NCBI GenBank assembly: GCA_029204225.1 | Contig: MU831568.1 | Coordinates: 1-64,000 of the forward strand | Source of the DNA: Diphasiastrum complanatum | Lineage: Eukaryota; Streptophyta; Lycopodiopsida; Lycopodiales; Lycopodiaceae | DNA: 64,000 nt | Reading direction: 5' to 3' | Part shown: positions 1 to 10,603 of the stretch, in pieces | Numbering within the stretch: position 1 is the stretch's first letter | Layout: every line of letters starts with the position of its first letter | The notes under the pieces: generated by a model | The model's input: the letters and a program-made list of their open reading frames with translations, nothing else | Database searches by the model: none | What the model was told of the DNA's origin: nothing | Program-made: the position numbers and the translations under genes

Positions 1-327
1 ACACATGGACTGGATATCACCTATCATGGTAGTACTTAAGAAAATGGAAAACTTAGAATTTGTGTGGACTACTATTAGAAGATTTTGATGAAGATTCTTT
101 TAACGGATGATTTTGATAAAGATTCTTCTAACGAATTATAGGATGTTTGTGTGAGCTATGGTGGAACTGTATCATTCAATTCGAATATGGAGGAATTAAA
201 ACTCAAAAAGAAGATTTTCCCATTGCTCCACTGACAACACATTCAAAAGTTAAAGAGAGTGCAGAAATTATGTCAAATGAGCAAGCAGGGACAGTTGGTT
301 TCTCCTCACCGAGTTGGTATGAACAAA
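1..327. other. Unassigned sequence at the window edge
   Basis: I see no supported gene. A short imperfect direct duplication is visible (80-104 and 110-134, both reading GATTTTGAT-AAGATTCTT-TAACG). Translations in all frames break quickly. It may be the outside flank of the LTR remnant that starts near 328. Confidence 0.4.
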
Positions 328-956
328 ATTGGGAAGGGATGGAGAAGAAGAGATTGAGAAGAGAAGAGAAAGAGAGAGAAAGAGAGTGAGGGTGGAGGTT
401 AGCTCAAATGCTCCTTATGCTTGCTAATGGAAAACATTCACTATGGCAAACAATAAAATATGGAAATGGAAAGCAATAGAAAACACACCCAAGAGCAATA
501 GCAAGTAGTGAATAGCAAATGAGGATGCTTCTCTTCCAAAAATGGTAGAGTTTTCTCCTTCTCATTAAGCATGCAAATAATGTACAAATGGTGCCTTTTT
601 ATAAAATGGGGAAGGCCCTTGCCCCTCAATCTTATTGGCTAATATTCACAATGATCCTAACCATTCATCTTGGACCCAACTTGATCCAAGGGTCCACAAA
701 AAGTACATTAGAAATCACAAGATTCATGTGAGTCCCAATTTGGCCCCAACTCTAAAAAGTGATCTCTAAGTTTAAAAATGACATTGGGCCTCTAGTTTTA
801 TTTTAATTACAAGGCCCAAGTCAAGTTTATGTTATTTACAACTTCAATTGTGTGCTCATTGGGTCATGGGCTTATACACGCAAGATGCTATGCCCTCGCA
901 ACACATTTTATTGGAGGATTTTATTTATTTACACTTTGTTGGGAATACCCCCAACA
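328..956 (-). mobile_element. Truncated LTR of Ty3-type family H, reverse orientation
   Basis: Two adjoining blocks recur far away in the window: 328-648 matches 48969-49283 in direct orientation, and 648-955 matches about 47592-47903 inverted. Read on the minus strand this is a plausible LTR. It opens with the near-palindrome at 956-937 (TGTTGGGGGTATTCCCAACA), has a TATA-like box TTTTATAAAAAGG at 606-594, and then a pyrimidine-rich downstream part. The real 3' end of the LTR is missing because similarity stops at about 328. LTR identity is inferred from the second copy, where the same sequence leads to a tRNA-Asp primer site and a Ty3 gag. Confidence 0.6.
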
Positions 957-2028
957 GTTTATTATTCGCCTACTATTTTTTTTCACTTTTTTGTTCTCTT
1001 CTTTACTCGCCACTTCTCCAGAGAGCTAGGAAGGCTCCAAACACTATTCTGTGAGCTCCTCTATTATAAATCATACCTCGCCATCAGAGACATTACTCGT
1101 CCTATAGTCTAAAAACCCATTTTTTACACTTTTTCTTTGCCATCTTTACTCGCCATCAGAACTGAGTGATCAGTAAGCTCAGAGGCATCTTTTTGGTGAT
1201 CGAGGAGTAATAAAAATTATTACTCATGCTCAGAGCCATTACTCGCCGTTTTGAATTTTTTGTCATCTTTTCCATGTTTTTGTCATTTTTTTCATGTTCC
1301 TGCCATTTTTTATTACTCGCTAGTTATAACTCGCCATCAGGGATTTATAACTCGCCATTAGTGTTTCTTCCTTTTCTGTTTATTCACTTTACCTACCATC
1401 AGAACTGAGGCCTGTACACCTACTGATCTGTCTTCTGAGAGACCGACGAGTTATAAATTTATAGCTTGTCATCAAACTTGCCAATTATTTTTCATTACTC
1501 ATCACTTTCACAGAGCCTTCCGATCATCATCTAGGGTAGGTAGGCAGCTTGACGAGTTATAATCCTATTACTCGCCTTGTTATTACTCGTCTATATAACT
1601 CGCCATTAGAGAAAAATCTAGATTTTTCCAGATCTTTCGACAATCAGAACCCATCTGCATTTTTCTATTACTTTCATTTTTCTCCGTTGTCTTTTGGATT
1701 TGCATTTACACCGCTTCTCATCTATCTGAGTTTTATTTTGATTCCAATCTGATCTTCATTATCGCATCGGCTAGATCCTCAATATGATCCAACATATAAT
1801 CACCTACACGCCGAAAAGATATATAAAAATTATCTGAGGAAAGAGAAAACGAAAAAGATCCAAAACAACCAAAAAATAAAAATATTAAAATAGTTCTATT
1901 TTCCGTTCCGTTGTATGCATCTGAGATCAAGTAGAGATTATCCACCTTGGATGCCCCTGAATTAGAGAAATTCATCAACATACTGATCGAAATATTACTT
2001 GAACCTATTGACGTATATCCACCCCTGA
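957..2028 (+). repeat. Leader-like region with scattered CTCGCC motifs
   Basis: The hexamer CTCGCC occurs eight times between about 1003 and 1605, usually as TTACTCGCC or ATAACTCGCC and often followed by ATCAG or ATTAG. Variants with CTCGTC and CTCGCT lie between. Spacing is irregular, so this is not a simple tandem repeat. No ORF of note is present. It sits between an LTR remnant and a Ty3 gag fragment, so I infer an untranslated leader of that Ty3 element. Confidence 0.5.
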
Positions 2029-2425
2029 TGGACAATCCTAGGCCATTCGTGCCCCACACAGTCCAGAATTTTTCCAAAATCAACCTTTTGAGGTTTGATG
2101 ACAAGGGAGATCTACGATGATTTTTACAGACCTACACCCAAGCGTGTAGAGCCTATGGAGACAACAACCCACAAGAGCTATTAAGATATTTCAATTTGTG
2201 TCTGACCGACAACGCAAAAGATTGGTATCTTAATCTTGAGTAGAATGAATGAGATGAGTGGAACATCTTACAAGCTAAGTTCATCACCAGATTCAAAACC
2301 ACCCGTTTCGCAACTTGGACGACTCCGTATGGTTAAGAAAAGTGAATCCCTACGTGATTATCGAATCAAGTGATTGCACGGTAAATGCAACCCTGATAGC
2401 ATTCTAGATCATAGTGTCTAGACAT
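2029..2425 (+). pseudogene. Broken Ty3/gypsy gag fragment
   Basis: The frame from about 2045 reads a Retrotrans_gag-like stretch, including LLRYFNLCLTDNAKDWYLNL, the typical region around the conserved W-Y. In-frame stops occur near 2115, 2241 and 2250. In Ty3 elements gag forms the capsid that packages the RNA. The fragment ends abruptly at 2425, where the LTR of copia copy B1 begins, and its continuation is not in the window. Similarity to the gag at 49793-51020 suggests the same broad family. Confidence 0.65.
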
Positions 2426-3155
2426 TGTGAAGATTATAAAAATATTATCTTCCTATCTCAAGTTTGGGGCCATGTCCATGGTTATTTCCACTATATTTCA
2501 TGTTGTACATAAAAGGTATGTGAATTGAACACATAACCTTTTAGTATAGGTCGGATTTGAGTTAGGTAGATTCAATTTTGATGACCTGCAAAAGTTTAGA
2601 TAGAATGCAATGTCATACTGTATGCATGCAAACCAAATGCAATCAGTGCATGCAACATGCAAAGTGGATTATGTGATCTACACATGTCTAGGCAATTTTA
2701 TTAGTTGACATGCAGTACATGCAATATCCATGCATGCAGTTACACATGTGGATCTCTGGTAGGTGAATTAGTTCAGTTAAGTGGACTTTCCATGCAACTC
2801 CATTGTAGGAATTCGAGTCTCTCTCATGTAGGAAAAGCTTGGCATGTTTTGCCACATTGTGAATAATGAGAATTTGGTAATTTCGACTCATTCTATCTCT
2901 ACCCAAGTTCTCTTTCATTTATGTTCTCTCTCTACCCGAGAGCAGGCTATTTTCCCCATACTGAGCACTTAGAATTATTTATGACATTCAATCCTCATAG
3001 TGAGAAGTTAGATTTTTTCATCAGATGTATGCCATTGTGCTCTTGTCATAGATTTTTCAAGTATACTATTCTCTGATCAATCTTGTGCAATCACAACACC
3101 TCAGTAAGATCCTGTAGGGTGTGTAGTGAAGTTCACACATGCTAAAACCTTCACA
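2426..3155 (+). mobile_element. 5' LTR of copia copy B1
   Basis: It starts TGTGAAGATTAT and ends CCTTCACA, followed at once by the primer site TGGTATCAGAGC. The same sequence recurs at 19947-20668. The U3 part holds eight CATGCA (RY) hexamers between 2625 and 2796. The putative target-site copy GACAT precedes it at 2421-2425; its partner has been lost with the 3' half of the element. Confidence 0.9.
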
Positions 3156-3167
3156 TGGTATCAGAGC
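3156..3167 (+). other. Primer binding site of B1 (tRNA-iMet)
   Basis: TGGTATCAGAGC directly abuts the LTR end and is complementary to the 3' end of plant initiator methionine tRNA, the usual primer of copia elements. Confidence 0.9.
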
Positions 3168-3921
3168 TTCATGCTTTGAAGAGGTGAGGGTGTATACATT
3201 AGATCTTCAGTGCTTTTGCTTGCAAGAACTCGAATTTTGTAGAGGGATTCAAACTCGTTGAGAGACAAGCTATTTGTGGATCATAAGTGGATCAAAACGA
3301 GCCTAATCTGCTCCAGCAGAGCCCTGTACGGACAGAGGGCTCACACATGTGAAATCAGTCCTCATTAATTGAGTGCTACTTCTCTAGATTTGATTCAAAT
3401 TTGATGTTCTATAGCTTGTTGGATAGGTATTGAAGAGTATAATGTGTTGCTCGTGTTTTTTAATCAATTTGATTTGTTTTCAGAAGAGTTTTAGGAAATT
3501 AGAGAGTTTGAGAGGGTACTCAACTCGTGGGATATGCCAAAGTGAGCACACATCAGTTTATTTCACCATTTTCGTCAATTTTCACTGTCAATCAAGTAGA
3601 ATTGGATAGAAGTGAGTGTTCTGAGGTCTTAGACTTTTCATTTCACACAAATTACTATGTTTGAGCTGAAAGTAAGTTCCTAGAGAGTTTTTCAGTTGTT
3701 TGAAACTCATGGGAGAGATAGACTTCTTACTTGTGTGTGCTTCTTTTTAGTGACTGAAGCAAGATCCAAATTCAAGATAGATTGATTTTCTGTGTTGTTC
3801 TCACATCTGTTGCTAGATTTCATAGGTTGGATCAACATCAGTGCTAGATCCTAGATTGAGAGAGTAAGCAACATCCTTTCAACTCCACTTCTTATCTTTA
3901 CTAAAATTTCTCATAGAGAAG
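3168..3921 (+). other. Untranslated leader of B1
   Basis: Non-coding stretch between primer site and gag start, homologous to 20681-21442 in the other B copy. It holds GTACGGACAG at 3326-3335 and TCACACATGTGA at 3341-3352. The other copy has TCACACGTGTGA there, so this one has probably lost its CpG by C-to-T change. Confidence 0.7.
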
Positions 3922-5378
3922 ATGTCTTCATCTGGTTCACATTTCTTGGAGCACAGTGAGAGATTAACATCTTCCAATCATTCAATGTGGAAGATCAGAA
4001 TGGAATCATTATTGATTTTACAAGATGTAACGGATATTGTGAGTTGAGCTGAAGAAGAACCTGCTGCACCTAATGAAGCTACAACATTTCACAAAAGAAC
4101 CAAAATTGCCCTTAATTTCATAAAAATGAATGTAACCAATGAAGTGTTAAGAGAGATCAGTACATGCACCACTGCCAAGGAAGCTTGGGATACTCTAAAA
4201 ACAATCTATGAAATCAAGAATACTTCTAGATTGCTTACACTTAGAAACCAAATATTTCTAAGTTATCAGAGAGTAGATGAGAGTGCTTCATCATATGTCA
4301 TGAGAGTTAAGGATCTTCATCAAGAGTTAGCTGGTATTGGTGATGCTCTTAAGAACACTAAACTTATTCAAGTAGTCCTAAATGGACTTAGAGATGAGTA
4401 TGACAATATTTTGCAGACTTATGCTATCAGGGAGGACCTTCCATCCTTGGAGACACTGCAAGGTGTTCTCATTGCTAAAGAAAGCAGGCAAGAGAACAAG
4501 ATGTTGAGGATCAACAGGCTTTCATTGAAAGATGATGGAGATGACAAAGCACTCTTCATCAGAGACAAGTCAAGAGGCAAGGGCAAAGGACAACAATACT
4601 TCAAGAAGGACAAAGCCAAAGAAGGTAGTGAGGATCAGTCACAAGCCGCAACATCCAGTGGCAAGAAGAAGCTATCAAAGATCATGTTTTTTCTGTGGCA
4701 AGAAAGGACACTATGCATCAAACTGTTTCAAGAAGAAGAACCAATCTAAGCAAGCTAGCCTTACTAATGAGGATGAGTGTGAGGTGTTGAGAGTGAAAGA
4801 GAGGATTCATTAATGATTTCTACTTTTTCGTCTTTTCCTTTTAAGAATGAAGAAGTCTAGTGGATAGATAGTGGGGCTAGTTCCCATATGTCTAGTTCTA
4901 GGAACTCTTTCACTAGTCTCATGCAATATCTAGGTGCAAAAAGATCAATCTATACTGCTAATGATGTAAAGTGTAGGATTGAAGGAATAGATAGTATTCC
5001 ACTGCAGACATCATCATCAAAATCTTTTTGCTTACATGATGTACTTTATGTACGTAGATTGACCAAGAATCTCATTAGTGTAGGATAGTTGTTTGATAGT
5101 GGATTGGATATCAAGTTTCAAGTTGACAAGTGTATAATCTCAAGAGAAAATGAAGTTATTGCTAGAGGATCTAGAATTGGTAAGTTGTATAAACTAGATT
5201 CTAGGGAGAATGCTAACATTTCAGATATTGCTTATGAGACCAAGGTTCTTCAAGAGGATTTGTGGCACAAGGGATTGGATTATCCCAATTTCAAAGCCAT
5301 GCAATCTATGGTCAAGGAAGGAAAAGCTATTGGACTACCAAAGACACTGTCAAAGGAGCTTCTACCTTGTGAAACTTG
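3922..5378 (+). pseudogene. Copia B1 gag-protease-pre-integrase, broken and truncated
   Basis: The ATG at 3922 opens the same gag as at 21443. A stop falls at about 4045 (GTGAGTTGAGCT), the frame then continues from 4126 through the gag core, and a frameshift near 4685 lies just before the CCHC knuckle (FFCGKKGHYASNCF, around 4690-4733). The protease motif has a stop in place of a Trp (about 4857) but keeps DSGASSHM (about 4866-4890). The pre-integrase region runs to CETCV, where element C interrupts at 5379. The integrase, RT and RNase H half is absent from the expected place to the right of C. Not functional. Confidence 0.88.
5374..5378. repeat. Left target-site copy of element C (ACTTG)
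   Basis: The five bases immediately left of the C LTR. The matching right-hand copy is gone because the right LTR is truncated, so this is inferred from the LTR boundary alone. Confidence 0.5.
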
Positions 5379-6203
5379 TGTCGTGAAAGCGTGTGTGTGG
5401 GACTAATTCGTATTCGTCCTCTTCGTCTTCTTTATCGCAAACAATTTTCTGTCTTCAAATTATCTTTTCATGTGGAAGCCCTTACAGGATCCCAAACACT
5501 CGACTATGCATCACAGGACACATTCTATTCTAGCAATCATGATACATAGCACAAGACAAGATGTACAAAAATAGAGTGATTGTATTATCAGTTTTAGTTT
5601 AGAGTGAATTCGTGTCTCGCTCGTTGGCAGAATGACATTCTACTCTTTCGTTGTGTTATGCTCATTGGCAGACTTTCATGCACAACTATGGTGTCTTTAC
5701 TTTCTTACTCTATTTGCTACGTCTCTTTCTCTCTCATACAGATCTCTGTATTCACCTCTTTTTATTATGATCCAGAGAGGATCATTTATACCTCCACTAT
5801 GTGGAGTTTACAAGATAGCTAAACGTCGAATCACATGACTAGTTAACGCTAATCAACTAGTTAGTTAGTCTTCGTCGTTGCTACTCGTTTCGACTGGGCG
5901 TGAAGCCCGTTGAGCTGCCAGCTGGCAACGCGAAAGATTTTTCTTCGTCTGTTTTGTAATCTCCCATTTGCTTTCGTTCTTTTCGTTTCTTTTCATAGTT
6001 TTCGTTTCGCGTCCCTTTTGCGGTTTGCGGTCCTGGAGGTGTGTTTGCGATTCGCGATTGATTCGCAAATTGTTCGTGCTTCGAGTCAAATACACGTTGA
6101 CTGTCACGAATCGGTCTCGTTTGACTGTCGCAAATCATTCTCGTTCGAACTTCGTGTCTTGTTCGTGCTGCGACAAAGTTGCAGGAGTTCACCATTTTTG
6201 ACA
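5379..6203 (-). repeat. 3' LTR of element C
   Basis: 825 bp, starting TGTCGTGAAAGC and ending TTTTTGACA. The first 312 bp or so align with 10287-10603 with many substitutions and small indels, so the element is clearly older than A, D and F. Confidence 0.85.
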
Positions 6204-6233
6204 CTCCCTCTTGAACCTTGTAGCTTTGTTTGT

Positions 6234-9200
6234 TCAATCCAATTGCCTCTCTTTGCTTGGTAAAGAGTGGCTTGTGAGCGGTTTTGTGAGGAGATCTACA
6301 ATCATACTTTCTGATTTTATGAACTGGACTTGGAGCTCTCCTTTCGAGATCAAATCTCGAATGTGATGGTACTTCAGAGGAATGTGCTTCATCTTTGAAT
6401 GGAAGACAGGATCGTGGGACAGATGGATTGCACTCTGGGAGTCCATCATCATCCTAGTTGGCCCCTCTTGTGGTGTCCTGATTGCCTCCAATATCATTTG
6501 TAGCCACACTACCTCATTCGTCACTTTTGAAGCTGCGACATACTCAGCCTCGCAAGAGGATTGGGCTACCAAGGTTTGCTTTTTGCATATCCAACTGATT
6601 GCAGTTCCGCACGCTATTGTACATCCTCCAATAATGGACTTGCTGTCATCTTTGTAGCTCGCCTAGTTTGCATCACTGTAGTGATGTAGCTCGAATCCTT
6701 TCTCTTCGTTTCTAGCTCTTTAGGTTAATCCAACATTTCGGGTACCCTTCAGATATTGTAGGATTCATTTAGCCATTTTCTAATGTGCTAGACCAAGATT
6801 GGAACATAATTGGCTCAATGCATAAACAGAGAAGGCTAAGTCGGGTCTGGTACAAATTGTTAAGTACATCAGACTATCGATTAAGTTCTGGTAGGGTATA
6901 CCTGTCATCTTCTATTTTTTCTCTTCTGTTTTTGGGCAATCATGTTTCGTGAGCTTGGCTCTAGCTATAATTGGTTTGGCTTTCTCTTTACAGTCCATCG
7001 TGTGGTATTGCTTCAGCACCTTTCTGGCATATTCTGACTGACTCAAGTGCATTTTGCCATTTGTTCGATCTCTTCTGATCTCCAGCCCTAGACATTTTGT
7101 TGCTTCTCCAAGATCTATGATTTTGTAGTTTTCAGAAATCAGACTCTTCGTGTCTTTGATCATCATTAAGGAATTTCCTATCATCAGCGAATCATCCACG
7201 AAAATGGTCAGTATCACAAAATCCTTTCCTACTCTTTTGATGTAGACATTACAGTCTGGCTGAGTAGGATTGAAGTCTAGAGACTTCAGAAGACCATCAA
7301 GCTTTTTGTACCAGGCTCATGATGTCTGTTTTAGACCGTAGATGCATCTTTGCAATTGACAGACATATTGTCTGTAGTTGGGGTCTTCATAGCCTTCAGG
7401 TTGCTTCACGAGAATTTTCTCCTCTAGATCTCCATGGAGAAAGGCTATTTTCACGTCAATCTAGTGAATTTCCAGATTACACTGTGTGGCGTATGCAAGG
7501 AGCAGCCTTATGCTTGTCATCTTGACCATGGGCGAATATGTGTCGAAATAGTCGACACCATATCCCTGCGTGTAGCCCTTCGCGACAAACCTTGCTTTGT
7601 AGAGGCCAATGGTGCCATCTGATTTCATCTTTTTCTTGTACACCCACTTGCAGTCGACTACTTTTCTGTTTTCTGGCAGTGGCTTCAATGTCCATGCCTC
7701 GTTTTGCCTCATTGACTCGATCTCTTCTGACATTGCCAGTTTCCAAATTCTCCCTCTGGACTCTGGATAGCTTCTTGGTATGTTGCTGGCTCTTCTGTGA
7801 AGCTGCAGTACTCGAACTACGTGTCTTTGCTCTATTGAAGATTGTCAAAATAGTGGCCTAGAGGTCTTCTTTGTCTTGTTGACCTTCGAGGTTCGTTCGT
7901 CGCTGCTCGAATATTTCTTGTTCGTGGGGTCGATCCTCTGTTTCCTGCTGCTCTAGAGTCTGGGGTTCTGCATTCTGATTTGATGACTGTCCTCGATCTC
8001 CCTCTTGAATAGGCAGTAGTGTGAAGATCTCATGGCCTCTTTTGTTTTTCAGTCCAGAAAATGTGGACTCGTCAAACTTTACATCTCTTCTCGAAACAAT
8101 TTTCTTCGTGGTTGGATCGTAGAGTCTGTACACATGTGTTCCGTTCAAGTAGCCGACCACGATTGTTTGTTCGAATTTGTCATCGAGCTTGGAATGTGCT
8201 TGAATGCTGCAGATCCAAACACTCGTGCATATGACAGATCAAGATTTTTGTCTTTCCACATCTCGTATGTGTTTTGTTCTCCAGCGCTATCGTTGTAGAT
8301 CTGTTCTGCAGGTGTACAGCTGCAGCTATTGCCTCAACTCAGAATTGACCTGGCAATTGAGCCTGTGTCATCATGCATCTGGCTCCTTCGACTAGCGTTC
8401 TATTGTTTCTTTCTGCCACACCATTGTATTCTGGTGTGTATGCAAGAGTGAACGGGTGTTCAATCCCTTGTTCTTCACAGGATCTTGAGAATTTTGTGCT
8501 TTTGTATTCACCTCCATTGTCAGATCTAAGGATCTGTATCCTTTTTGAGGTGTGTCGCTCTGTGAATGCCACGAACTTCTTGAAAGAATCAAATACTTTG
8601 AATTTCTTCTTCAAGTAGTAGATCGTGGTCATTCGGCTATAATAATATATGAACGTTAGAAAATATATCGAGCCTGAGAGCAAATATGTTTTCATCGGTC
8701 CACACACATCAGAGTGAACAAGCTCAAGAACTTCCTTGGCTCTTCTTCCTTCGTGTGTAAATGGATTTTGATGTTGCTTGCCTTTTTGACAAGCTTTGCA
8801 GAACTCAACCTCGGGCCTTGATATTTTGAGACCTGTGACAATGTCCTTTGTGCTCATGTCGTACAGGCTCCGCATGTTCAGATGATACATTCTCCTATGC
8901 CAGAGCTGATTTTCGTTTTCTGAAGCATTTAATATGCTATCAAAGTTGCTGATTATTTTGGCCTGGTAGAGATTTCTTTCTTTGCATCCGACCATTAACA
9001 ACTTGTTTGTCGTCTTCTCGATCATACGACAAGTGTTGTCGTCGAACAAAACTCGAATGCCTAGATCTGCCATCTTGGAAACAGATAGCAGATTTTATGA
9101 GTGAAGGCAATAGAGTGCTCCTGGCAGGTCTGCTTGGCCTGACAGTGTTCATAGCTGTAGAGAGCCGATGCCCTTGACATCGTGTCTGCCTCCATCGCCT

Positions 9201-10221
9201 AGAATCACCACTCTGTCGGTTTTAAGTTCGCGAAAGTTGATCAAGATTTTTTTGTTGCAGGTTATGTGAGATGTTGCTCCTGAATCGATGACCACATCGT
9301 AGTCATGTTCGGAGTAGCTTGTTGAAGCTTCGTCGAGTATCGTGAAAGCTTCATCATCTCTTTCTGCATCTTTAGATGATTCTGTAACGTTTGCCTTTTC
9401 AGCTTTGTTTTTTCTTTTTTGGGGTTGAATCTGCAATCGTATGCAGAATGCCCTTTCTTCTTGCAGTGCATGCAAGGTATTGCTGGACTGAACCAGCATT
9501 TGTTGGCCATATGGTCTGGTTTGTGGCAGTGATCGCAGGAAGAAGATTGTTGATTTGAGGACTTCGTCTTCTCAAATCTTGGTTTGTTTTTGTTCTTCTT
9601 CTTTCCTTTCATGAAGAGAGCCTTTTCTTGATCACTGCTTCCCTCTCCTTCACCTCTCATCAATTTCTCATCAACGACAAGACTGACTGCTTTGTTGAAT
9701 GTCATATCTGGTAGACTCAGTATGATCATTCTCAGCGGCTAATAGGACGTCGGTAGAGATTTCATGAAGTACATCAGCTACTGTGGTGCTGGGACCTGGT
9801 GCTCTTGTCTTGATGCAACGAGTTGAGCAAAGATAATTCTGATCTTTTCAACGTGCTAATCCAACTGGTTGTCATCCCACTGTATTGATTACAGCTGATT
9901 GTGAAGGTGCATGACTGAAGCTGCAGTCCTCACTTCAGACTTTTGCTTTAATCTTTCCCACGTTGCATGGCTGCTTTCGCAGTCTTTAATTTGCATGAGT
10001 AGATCTTCATTTATGGACAAAACGATGATTGCCATTGCGCGCTCATCCTTTCTGATCCATTCAGCTCTCCTCAGGTCTCCCTCTGGAGGCTGCACCTTTG
10101 AGAGTTCGATCATCGACCAGATGCCTTTGCCCTTCAGGAGTGTTTTGATTTTGAATTTTTAGATTTTGTAATTTGCGCCATCGAGACTAATTGCTACTCT
10201 GGTCTGGATTGTTGTAGCCAT
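6234..10221 (-). pseudogene. Element C gag-pol, many frameshifts and stops
   Basis: The minus-strand ATG at 10221 starts gag (MATTIQTRVAI). Pieces in order: gag core 10113-9889; two CCHC-like knuckles in 9729-9262 (CDHCHKPDHMANKC, CMHCKKKGHSAYDC); protease 9499-9149 with IDSGATSHI; pre-integrase and integrase 9073-8339 with WHRRMYHLNM, HSDVCGP, LRSDNGGEY and NGVAERNNRT; a linker 8160-7858; RT N-terminal part 7733-7461 (CKWVYKKKMKSDG, KARFVAKGYTQ); RT palm 7217-6912 with an altered catalytic region (FVDDSLMIG); RNase H 6572-6234 (SSCEAEYVAA, LTKPL). Frames change between pieces. This lineage differs from A, B and D: it carries two zinc knuckles. Confidence 0.87.
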
Positions 10222-10274
10222 ATTATGTTGTCTGAAAGAATCACTGTTAGGATATCAATAGTGACAATCTGTTG

Positions 10275-10286
10275 GCTTTGATACCA
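10275..10286 (-). other. Primer binding site of element C
   Basis: The minus strand reads TGGTATCAAAGC directly after the LTR end, an initiator-Met type primer site with one change from the consensus seen in the other elements. Confidence 0.8.
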
Positions 10287-10603
10287 TGTCGCGGAAGCGC
10301 GTGTGTGGGAGTGATTCGTATTCGTCCTCTTTGTCTTCTTTATCATGAACAATTTTTTGTCTTCAAATTATCTTTTCGTGCGGAAGCCCTTATAGGATCT
10401 CAGACACTCGACTATGCATCACAGGACACATTCTACTCTAGCGATCATGATACGCAACACAAGATGAGATGTACAAATAGAGTGACTGTATTACCAGTTT
10501 TAGTTTTGAGTAGATTCGTCAGTGTCTCGCTCGTTGGTGGAATGACATTCTACTCTTTCATTGTGTTCTGCTCGTTGGCAGACTTTCATGCACAACTATG
10601 GTA
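10287..10603 (-). repeat. Partial 5' LTR of element C
   Basis: Aligns with 5379 to about 5690. The distal 510 bp or so of the LTR (its U3 start, which would lie to the right) is missing and family B sequence follows from 10604, so the breakpoint lies inside the LTR. Confidence 0.8.

Larger units (their letters stand above)
5379..10603 (-). mobile_element. Decayed copia element C, right LTR truncated
   Basis: Reverse-strand copia inserted in the pre-integrase region of B1. Left (3') LTR 5379-6203, internal 6204-10286, right (5') LTR only 10287-10603. LTR termini are TGTC...GACA. The polypurine tract just inside the 3' LTR reads TTCAAGAGGGAG on the minus strand (6204-6215), and the primer site is at 10275-10286. 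All pol domains are recognisable but broken, so it is a dead copy. After 10603 the sequence jumps into family B on the minus strand, not back into B1, which marks a later rearrangement. Confidence 0.88.

Noticed and set aside
957-1720. CRISPR-like array
   Set aside because: Words are short, spacing irregular, no constant-length spacers, and the DNA is eukaryotic.
5865-6263. Small frames on both strands over the C LTR
   Set aside because: They lie entirely inside the LTR U3/R sequence and contain no domain.
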